Assembly (NCBI GenBank): GCA_902772105.1
Contig: CACXZI010000006.1
Span: 1-51,406 of the forward strand
Source of the DNA: Oscillospiraceae bacterium
GTDB taxonomy: Bacteria > Bacillota > Clostridia > Oscillospirales > Ruminococcaceae
Direction: 5' to 3'
DNA: 51,406 bases
In this document: positions 45,069 through 51,406 of the stretch, piece after piece
Layout: each line of letters begins with the position of its first letter
How positions within the stretch are numbered: position 1 is the first letter of the stretch
Translations under genes and position numbers: made by a program
Notes under the pieces: model-generated
Database searches by the model: none
What the model saw: the letters and a program-made list of their open reading frames with translations, nothing else
Told to the model about the DNA's origin: nothing

Positions 45069-45925
45069 TTTCTTTTTGACTTATTTTTTTTCGTCTCTTT
45101 TTCATATAATTCAAAAATCAACCCATCTTGCAAATATGAAACAAGTTCTGTTCTATTTAAATGCCTTTTAATGGTTCCATTTTCAGCAATAGAAATAAAT
45201 CCGGTTTCTTCAGAAACAACAACAACTAAAGCGTCCGATATTTCACTAATTCCAATTGCAGCTCTGTGCCTTGCTCCTAAAACCCTTGAAATATATTCTT
45301 CTTTTGAAGGCTTTGGCAAAAAACAAGAAGCAGCAATAATTTTTGTATCTCTAACTATAACAGCTCCGTCATGAAGAGGCGAATTTTTAAAAAACAAATT
45401 TTTAACCAACTCTTCACTAACGTCAGCGTTTAAAACAACTCCAGTTGCTATAATATCAGCTAGTTTTGTTTTCCTTTCAAATATTATTATTGCCCCAGTC
45501 TTTTTTTGAGACATATCTTCACATGCTTTAGAAATTTTATATATCACACTTTCTTTTTCTAGTTTATCTTTATTTTTATCACTAAGCAAAAAATTTTGAA
45601 GTCTCCCCCCCATTTTTGCTCTTCCTGCATGCTCTAAAATTCTTCTAAACTCTGCTTGAAACAAAACAACAATAATTAAAGGTCCCCATAAAAACAGCCT
45701 ATTAACAATAAAATCTAAAGTTTTTAAATTTAAAATTTTAGCTAAAAAAGCAACAACAATAAGCAAAATAAAACCTCTAAAAAGTTGTGTTGCTCTTGTT
45801 TCTCGAACAATTAAAACAGCTTTATACATAATATATGAAATTAAGATTATATCTATTAAATCATTTAATCTAAAAGATAATATAATTCCCCAAATCATAT
45901 TAAAAAAATTCGAAATTTGATCCAT
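45065..45925 (-). CDS. cdaA: Diadenylate cyclase CdaA
   Basis: Makes the second messenger c-di-AMP from two ATP. Three N-terminal membrane segments (about 10-75) precede the DAC domain, which has SPLHDGAVIVRD (catalytic DGA) and SRVLGARHRAAIGISE (RHR). EETGFISIAENG is also conserved. Length 286 is normal. AAGGGG lies before the ATG at 45925. It sits between radA and cdaR; glmM, its usual further neighbour, is not here. Confidence 0.97.
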   Translation of the reverse strand: MDQISNFFNMIWGIILSFRLNDLIDIILISYIMYKAVLIVRETRATQLFRGFILLIVVAFLAKILNLKTLDFIVNRLFLWGPLIIVVLFQAEFRRILEHAGRAKMGGRLQNFLLSDKNKDKLEKESVIYKISKACEDMSQKKTGAIIIFERKTKLADIIATGVVLNADVSEELVKNLFFKNSPLHDGAVIVRDTKIIAASCFLPKPSKEEYISRVLGARHRAAIGISEISDALVVVVSEETGFISIAENGTIKRHLNRTELVSYLQDGLIFELYEKETKKNKSKRK

Positions 45926-45950
45926 TTAAAAATTTAACCCCTTTAAAAAT

Positions 45951-47312
45951 TTATTTTAAAATTTCACAAACAGCAGCCTTAACAGTTTTAACTCCAATTA
46001 ATTCAATATTTGTTTTTATCTTTTTTAAATTTTTTAAATTATTATATGGTAAAATTATTTTTGAAAACCCAAGCTTTTCTGCTTCTAAAATTGTTTTTTC
46101 AACCCCAGGAACACTTCGAACTTCTCCAGAAAGCCCTATTTCTCCTAATATAATCATTTCTTCATTAATACTCAAATCTTTTAAAGCTGCAACCAAAGAT
46201 AAAGCAACAGCTAAATCGCAAGCAGGGTCTTTTAAATCCACCCCTCCAACAACATTAACATAGCAATCTAAATTTTGAAAAGAAAAACCAACTCTTTTTT
46301 CTAAAACAGCAACAATAATTATCAACTTATTATAATCAAGCCCTTTTGATAGCCTTCTTGGAATTCCAAAAAAAGATTTTGAAGTTAGAGATTGTATTTC
46401 TGCAAAAAGAGGTTTTTTTCCTTTCATTACTGCACATATAGCACTTCCAGAAACATTTTTAGGTCTTTCATCAATTAAAATAGAACATGGATTAACAACA
46501 CAAGAAAGCCCTTCTTCTTTCATTTCAAAAACAGCTATTTCATTAATAGATCCAAATCTATTTTTAACAACCCTTAAAATTCTAAACTGATTTTTAGAAT
46601 TTCCTTCAAAATATAAAACAGTGTCAACAACATGCTCTAAAACCTTTGGCCCTGCTATATTTCCTTCTTTGTTAACATGCCCCACCAAAACAATTGAAAT
46701 ATCTTCACTTTTTGCAATTTTTTGAAAAATATTGGTTGATTCTCGAACCTGAGCAACACTTCCACAAACAGAATCTATTTCGCTTAACTTCATAGTTTGA
46801 ATAGAATCTATTACAACAATTTTAGGATTTTCTTTTTTAATAACTTCAATTATTAAATACACGTCAGATTCAGATAATATTAGCAAATTATCATTATCAA
46901 TTTTTAGCCTGTTTGCCCTTAACTTAATTTGAGAAACATTTTCTTCTCCTGAAACATATAAAACCTTTTCTTTTAAAGCTAAGTTAGAACAAACCTGCAA
47001 AAGCAAGGTAGACTTTCCAATTCCAGGGTCACCTCCAATTAAAGATATTGAACCTTTAACTATCCCTCCCCCAAAAAGAATATTTAATTCATCAATTCCT
47101 AAATCATACCTATCTTTATATTTTAAATCAATTTTCTTTAAAGGTAAAGCAAAATTTATCCCATCAAGAACTTTAATTGTTTCTTTTTTAGAAAGTGCTT
47201 CTTTTAAGGTGTTCCATTCACCACAATTTGGGCAACACCCCTCCCATTTCAAAGCGTTATGTCCACAAGTTGAACAAATAAAAACAGTTTTAACCTTCCC
47301 CAATTTAAACAC
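45951..47312 (-). CDS. radA: DNA repair protein RadA
   Basis: RecA-like ATPase that promotes branch migration in recombination. The zinc finger is CSTCGHN and CPNCGEW (about 13-31), Walker A is GGDPGIGKSTL, the RadA-specific KNRFG motif is present (VVKNRFGS), and the C-terminal Lon-like domain has VNVVGGVDLKDPACDLAVALSL. Length 453 is normal. The start is a GTG at 47312 close to AAGGA; a TTG three codons later is possible. It lies 14 bases after cls. Confidence 0.97.
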   Translation of the reverse strand: MFKLGKVKTVFICSTCGHNALKWEGCCPNCGEWNTLKEALSKKETIKVLDGINFALPLKKIDLKYKDRYDLGIDELNILFGGGIVKGSISLIGGDPGIGKSTLLLQVCSNLALKEKVLYVSGEENVSQIKLRANRLKIDNDNLLILSESDVYLIIEVIKKENPKIVVIDSIQTMKLSEIDSVCGSVAQVRESTNIFQKIAKSEDISIVLVGHVNKEGNIAGPKVLEHVVDTVLYFEGNSKNQFRILRVVKNRFGSINEIAVFEMKEEGLSCVVNPCSILIDERPKNVSGSAICAVMKGKKPLFAEIQSLTSKSFFGIPRRLSKGLDYNKLIIIVAVLEKRVGFSFQNLDCYVNVVGGVDLKDPACDLAVALSLVAALKDLSINEEMIILGEIGLSGEVRSVPGVEKTILEAEKLGFSKIILPYNNLKNLKKIKTNIELIGVKTVKAAVCEILK

Positions 47313-47326
47313 ATCCTTAATTTTTT

Positions 47327-48850
47327 CTACAAAAACGAAGAAAAAGGTTTTAATATAAAACCTAAAATTTTTTCAAAAATATTTCTTTTTTCATATTCCT
47401 TTAAAGAAACCTTTTTAGACTTTTCTAAAACAAGTTTAAAATCTTTAGTTATTTCTCTTAAAGCATTTGTTTTATACATCAAAACACTGCATTCAAAATG
47501 CAAATATAAACTTCTAAAATCAAAATTTGCAGTCCCTAAAACTCCAACAACTCCATCAGAAATAATAACCTTAGAATGAATAAAACCTGGCGTGAACTCA
47601 TAAATTCTAACTCCTGCTCTTATCAATCTTTTATATGAACTTCTAGTTAGTGCATGAACATAAAATTTATCATATATATTAGGGGTTACAATAACAACTT
47701 CAACTCCACTTTGAGCTGCAAATATTAAAGAATTTGTTAATTTATTATCAATAATTAAATACGGAGTTTGTATATATACATATTCTCTAGCACTACTAAC
47801 AATTTTTAAATATATAGAGTCGTTTAAATAATATGAATTAACAGGGTTATCTCCAAAAGGCATAACCAACCCGTCTGATTCAAATTTAACATCTTTTTTA
47901 ATATATCCATTAAAAGAAATAGATTCACCAGAAAGATAGTTCCACATATTTAAAAACAAAACAACAAAACTAAAAGCTGCCCTACCTTCTAATTTAACTC
48001 CACAATCCTGCCAAAACCCAAATCTTTCTATTTCGTTAATATATTCATCAGCAATGTTAACCCCTCCTGTGTATGCAATAAATCCATCTATAACAACCAT
48101 TTTTCTGTGGTCTCTATTGTTCATTATTGCTTCTAACCTTAATTTAACAGGGTTAAAAACTTCACATTTAATTCCTGTTTGCCTTAAATATTCTTCATAT
48201 CCATTTGGCAAACTAGCAATTGTTCCAATATCATCATATATTAATCTAACGTCCAACCCTTTGTTAACTTTTTCGATTAAAATATCTAAAATTTCTCCCC
48301 ACATTTTGCCTGGTGATATTATGAAAAACTCCAAAAAGATTGATTTTTCAGCTTTTTTTAAATCTTCAATTAAACTTTTAAAATATAGAGTCCCAGATTT
48401 TAAAAATTTGGTTTTTGTTTCATTATGAACAGGATATTTAGAAACATTATAAATCCAATTCATCATTTGCAAACAATATGGATCTATCTCCAAAGAATTA
48501 ATAAAATCTTTATTGTTTTTAAAAAAACCTGAATTAATATTTTCAGCATTAATAAATTTTCTTCTAAACTTTTTAACAGTTCGCCTTTTACCAAAAGTTA
48601 TATATAAAACTGCTCCAACAAAAGGAAGCAAAATAACTGTAAAAATCCAAGAAATTTTATATGCCGGGTTGGCTCTTCCGTTTGCAATAAAAAAAAGTAT
48701 TAAAATATTAAAAAAATAAATCAATATACCAAATATTAAAAAAGATCTTCCTAAAAATAAAACAACAAGTCCAGACAAAATTATTTCGACTAAAAACAAA
48801 ATTAAAGCAGTAGTAGATCTTTTGGTTATTATGTTCATAAGCCGCTTCAT
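47327..48850 (-). CDS. cls: Cardiolipin synthase
   Basis: Phospholipase D-type enzyme that joins phosphatidylglycerol molecules into cardiolipin. Two N-terminal membrane segments (about 13-60) are followed by the PLDc_N motif region and two HKD motifs: HRKMVVID (about 240) and HSKVIISD (about 420). Length 507 is typical. The ribosome binding site is AGGAG. It leads the cls-radA-cdaA-cdaR run. Confidence 0.96.
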   Translation of the reverse strand: MKRLMNIITKRSTTALILFLVEIILSGLVVLFLGRSFLIFGILIYFFNILILFFIANGRANPAYKISWIFTVILLPFVGAVLYITFGKRRTVKKFRRKFINAENINSGFFKNNKDFINSLEIDPYCLQMMNWIYNVSKYPVHNETKTKFLKSGTLYFKSLIEDLKKAEKSIFLEFFIISPGKMWGEILDILIEKVNKGLDVRLIYDDIGTIASLPNGYEEYLRQTGIKCEVFNPVKLRLEAIMNNRDHRKMVVIDGFIAYTGGVNIADEYINEIERFGFWQDCGVKLEGRAAFSFVVLFLNMWNYLSGESISFNGYIKKDVKFESDGLVMPFGDNPVNSYYLNDSIYLKIVSSAREYVYIQTPYLIIDNKLTNSLIFAAQSGVEVVIVTPNIYDKFYVHALTRSSYKRLIRAGVRIYEFTPGFIHSKVIISDGVVGVLGTANFDFRSLYLHFECSVLMYKTNALREITKDFKLVLEKSKKVSLKEYEKRNIFEKILGFILKPFSSFL

Positions 48851-49038
48851 TTTAAAAAACTCCTAAAAAATATATTACGTAGAAATATTATATCACACTT
48901 ATAGATATTTTAAAATACCTTTGAAATTTACATAATGTTTAAAATTATTAAAATTTCCAATGCTATCTATATATTTAATTTTTAGTAATTTCTTTATTTT
49001 TAAACAATAAAAATTTTTAAAAATAAAATGGAGAATTT

Positions 49039-49920
49039 ATGATAAAAAAATTTAAACTAACACTTATTTCACTAATAACCTCTTTTACAATTTTATTCCC
49101 AATTAGCACATATATTACAATTAACGTTCTACAAAATAATCCAAATAAAATTAAAGCTGTTAATAATAAAGAAAAATATATTATTTCAAAAAAACAAGAT
49201 ATAACAGTTTTATTAATTTTAGAAAAAAATAAAGAAAACATCAAACCTCAAAAAAAACGTAAAATTAACGAAGAAGAAATATTATATAATATAGAAAAAA
49301 ATATATATTTAGAAGAAGACCCAATAGAAGAAAAATATTTAATATTAACAATTTCACCTCACGACAACAAAATATGTTTAACAAACATACCAACAACAAT
49401 TAAAACAGTTGCTCAAACAAACGAAGGCACACCAATTGTTGAAGGAACACTAAAAGAAATAAGAAGAACTAGTGGAGCCAATTTTTTAAAAAGTTCGATT
49501 GAAAACCTAACAAAAATAGAAATCGATAAAATAATAAAAATGGACGAAAACGCAATAGATTCAGTTCTAAATAACCTTGGTGGAATTAAAATTCTTTCAA
49601 AAAATGAAAATAACTTTGAAATTTTAGATTCCAAAAAATTTTTAGATATTTTATATAAAAACCCTAAATTTGCTTTTTCTCTTTTAAAAAATAATTTTAC
49701 TAATAAAACAAACATAAACAGCTTTTTTGCAACACTATCAAATGTTTCGTCCACAGACATTAGCATATATGATTTTCAATGTAGAACCAAAGGATTTGAA
49801 AAACTAATGGAAGAAAGAAAACCAAATTTAATTTATATAGATGTTAAAACAAAAAAAATAGAAAACCAAGACACTTTAACGCAAGAATCTCTAAAAGAAA
49901 TAGAAAAAGCATATAAATAG
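49039..49920 (+). CDS. Degenerate LytR-CpsA-Psr (LCP)-like membrane protein
   Basis: A 293-residue protein with an N-terminal membrane anchor (LTLISLITSFTILFPISTYI). The rest follows the LCP layout: DITVLLI, LILTISPHDNKICLTNIP, and IENLTKIEIDKIIKMDENAIDSVLNNLGGIKI, like the family's LLGIxIDYYVxVD...LVDALGGV. LCP proteins transfer wall polymers to peptidoglycan using arginines, notably in IPRDT. Here that place reads NIPTTI, so the key Arg is gone, and the spacing between blocks is reduced. It may be a non-catalytic relic or a fast-evolving homologue. The ribosome binding site is ATGGAGAA. It stands alone between cls and the AT-rich right end. Confidence 0.6.
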   Translation: MIKKFKLTLISLITSFTILFPISTYITINVLQNNPNKIKAVNNKEKYIISKKQDITVLLILEKNKENIKPQKKRKINEEEILYNIEKNIYLEEDPIEEKYLILTISPHDNKICLTNIPTTIKTVAQTNEGTPIVEGTLKEIRRTSGANFLKSSIENLTKIEIDKIIKMDENAIDSVLNNLGGIKILSKNENNFEILDSKKFLDILYKNPKFAFSLLKNNFTNKTNINSFFATLSNVSSTDISIYDFQCRTKGFEKLMEERKPNLIYIDVKTKKIENQDTLTQESLKEIEKAYK

Positions 49921-50309
49921 TTTAATATTAATTTCAATTATTCAATTTAAAAAATTTTAAACAACTATTAAGTTTTAAATTATATTTTAAGTACACCCTA
50001 TCATGTGAATTTTTTATGATTTTATATAATAAAAATACATTACTAAAAATTATAAATATTTAAAATTAATAATAAATCTAAATTCGCAAAAACCAAAATT
50101 TATAAATAAGAATTTTTCAAATATCTTTCGAATCAATGCTAAACTAATTTAAGTTATATTAGATTTTTAAATATAACTAATAAAATACCACAATCTTCAC
50201 ATAACTGTAATTTATAAATATATTATTTTATAAAAAATTTAACATATCTGTATTTAAATTATATTTTACTATATAATCTATTATTCTACCATAATGCAAC
50301 TTCAAATTC

Positions 50310-50396
50310 TATTCTTACTACTATTTTATAGTTATATTTAAATTAAATTTTTTTCACTAACAAAATTATTATTTTTTCAAAAAATTCTACTAAATA
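50310..50396 (+). repeat. Direct repeat copy 1, right spacer
   Basis: Matches 50479-50565 with a few substitutions. Both copies start at TATTCTTACTAC and end at TTCTACTAAATA. Non-coding. Confidence 0.85.
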
Positions 50397-50478
50397 AATA
50401 TATAATAATTTTTTTATGATATAGTCAACAGAAAAATAAAAATTCAACTTTATTAAATTCGATTTTTATGCATAATTT

Positions 50479-50565
50479 TATTCTTACTACTATTTTATAG
50501 TTATATTTAAAATAAATTTTCTCCACTAACAAAATTATTATTTTTTCAAAAAATTCTACTAAATA
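50479..50565 (+). repeat. Direct repeat copy 2, right spacer
   Basis: Second copy of the unit at 50310-50396, shifted by 169 bases. It ends shortly before the small unknown gene on the minus strand. Confidence 0.85.
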
Positions 50566-50604
50566 TTCTTAAGAATACTATTTAATATTAAATTAATTTA
50601 AATT

Positions 50605-51003
50605 TTAAACTAAATCAAATATGATTTCAATTAAAAGTAATGGTATAAATTTTTTTTCCAATTCGTTTAAAAAAATATGCCCAAATAATAAAAAATTATT
50701 ATACTCAACCTTATGTTCAAAACGATAACAATTATCTTTATTTTCTAATTTAATGTTTCTAGAAACAACACTATCTTCACGATATTTAACTAACCCAACT
50801 TCTAAGTCTCCATTTAAAAAATACGTAGTGCACCTGTTAACAACACTATCGCTACCATAATTTTCAACTAACTGTGATAAAATCTCTGTAGGAATAGGAA
50901 CCTTCTCTCCAAACACACCACCACAGTTATTAAGATATTCTTTATTAACATTCTTAAAAAGTTCCTTTAACCAAATCTTAACACTTTCGTTAATTTTAAA
51001 CAC
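50605..51003 (-). CDS. Unknown 132-residue protein
   Basis: I do not recognise this protein. It is soluble-looking, with no signal peptide or clear motif. Two similar short stretches (YGSDSVVNRC and REDSVVSRN) and a hydrophobic C-terminus (FIPLLLIEIIFDLV) are visible. There is no methionine inside. The GTG at 51003 overlaps an AAGAGGTG element that would itself be at ideal spacing for an ATT codon four codons in, so the start is uncertain. It might be a truncated gene. The composition is less lysine-rich than that of its neighbours. Confidence 0.5.
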   Translation of the reverse strand: MFKINESVKIWLKELFKNVNKEYLNNCGGVFGEKVPIPTEILSQLVENYGSDSVVNRCTTYFLNGDLEVGLVKYREDSVVSRNIKLENKDNCYRFEHKVEYNNFLLFGHIFLNELEKKFIPLLLIEIIFDLV

Positions 51004-51307
51004 CTCTTAAAAAACAACTTTAATAAAAAAAAAATTTTAACTTTTATATATCTTCATCAAATCTCCAACTTTATTTAAAACATCAAAAATAAAAATATAT
51101 AAAAATTAAAATTTCAAAAACAAATAATTCAAAAATAATAACTAAAACATTTATGTACTGCTATTTAATACAAAAATAACTATCATTTAAAATCCACTAT
51201 AAAAATAATATATCTAAAAATTTTCTACCTAAACCAACACCTAAACATTTATCTTTCTTTATCACTACTATCAAGTATTTCTTCATTATTAAAAACACAT
51301 CACCACC

Positions 51308-51344
51308 TAAGAGTCAGTTGCTCTACCAACTGAGCTAATAGCGC
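51308..51344 (-). pseudogene. 5' half of a tRNA-Lys(CUU) gene
   Basis: On the minus strand the sequence starts GCGCTATTAGCTCAGTTGG, then TAGAGCAACTGACTCTTA. This gives the 5' acceptor strand, a complete D-arm and the anticodon stem and loop up to CTCTTA, with anticodon CTT. After that the sequence turns into GGTGGTGATG, which cannot pair with the anticodon stem or form a T-arm. No GGTTCGA-type T-loop follows within 300 bases. It is a truncated copy. Confidence 0.7.
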
Positions 51345-51374
51345 GGATACAAAAACATCAACAAACTCAAAAAT

Positions 51375-51406
51375 AAAAGAGGCGGCATCTACCAATTTTC
51401 CCAGGT
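51375..51406 (-). pseudogene. Possible tRNA-Leu-like 5' fragment at window edge
   Basis: On the minus strand GGGAAAATTGGTAGATGC resembles the D-arm region of a class II tRNA (GGCGGAATTGGTAGACGC of tRNA-Leu). The following bases (CGCCTCTTTTATTTTTGAG) do not continue as a tRNA. It is cut by the window edge. Confidence 0.3.

Larger units (their letters stand above)
49921..50604. other. AT-rich spacer with an 87-base repeat
   Basis: Nearly 700 bases without a gene. They contain two copies of an 87-base unit (50310-50396 and 50479-50565). Pieces such as TTCTACTAAATA also occur in the repeats near 27640 and 27928. No rRNA or tRNA trace was recognised. Confidence 0.65.
51004..51406. other. Right-end spacer with tRNA fragments
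   Basis: About 400 bases. The left 300 are A/T-rich with nothing recognised beyond a 29-codon open frame on the minus strand. The right 100 are richer in G and C and contain the tRNA-Lys half at 51308-51344 and a further tRNA-like piece reaching the window edge. Confidence 0.6.

Noticed and set aside
51200..51290. 29-codon minus-strand open frame starting MKKYLIVVIKK
   Set aside because: Too short, no convincing ribosome binding site, and such frames are expected by chance in this DNA.
51308..51344. Intron-containing tRNA-Lys gene
   Set aside because: No T-arm or 3' acceptor sequence was found in the 300 bases downstream, and no group I intron core was recognised.

Overview
The window is a very AT-rich stretch of a Firmicutes genome, most likely Clostridia. 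The evidence is gene content: a complete spoIIIAA-AH sporulation operon, the nusB-xseA-xseB-ispA-PAP2-dxs order, efp followed by a CD1247-type protein, radA-cdaA-cdaR, addB-addA, and rpsF-ssb-rpsR. Frequent TTG/GTG starts, decayed gene remnants and A/T-saturated spacers suggest a reduced, probably host-associated lineage. It recalls the genome-reduced Oscillospiraceae symbionts of termite-gut protists, but that placement is inference and was not tested.

Layout. 1-2563 (+): a large DUF2971-type protein followed by a second, broken copy that shares the same 92-bp leader and first codons. 2591-7808 (-): an isoprenoid, DNA-repair and antitermination operon (nusB, xseA, xseB, ispA, PAP2-like, dxs). 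8015-15850 (-): three large putative secreted proteins. Two are M16-type metallopeptidases with HxxEH motifs; the third is a lysine-rich protein I do not recognise. 16346-20671 (-): CD1247-type protein, efp, M24 peptidase, aroQ, endonuclease IV-like protein, yqeG and rpsU. 20856-27594 (+): addB-addA. 27595-28874: a long spacer with a 225-bp duplication that includes the end of addA, and a degraded 23S rRNA fragment. 28875-38758 (-): rpsR-ssb-rpsF, clpX-clpP-tig, a metallophosphoesterase, thrC, an rnhB-yraN fusion, ylqF, and signal peptidase I. 38918-43721 (+): spoIIIAA-AH. 43770-48850 (-): cdaR-cdaA-radA-cls. 49039-49920 (+): a degenerate LCP-like protein. 49921-51406: AT-rich DNA with an 87-bp repeat, one unknown small gene and tRNA fragments.

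How the genes work together. Dxs and IspA supply isoprenoid precursors for membrane carriers. XseAB, AddAB, RadA, SSB, the endonuclease IV-like protein and RNase HII form a well-kept DNA maintenance set. Trigger factor with ClpXP covers folding and turnover. CdaA/CdaR make and control c-di-AMP. SpoIIIA proteins imply that endospore engulfment machinery is still present. The most unusual points are the 23S rRNA fossil, the duplicated DUF2971 cassette, the block of secreted M16-type proteins, AddB without a Walker A motif, an RNase HII-YraN fusion, and a tRNA-Lys gene cut off at the anticodon loop. I did not find a clearly new multi-gene system. Terminators and promoters were read by eye and no search was run.
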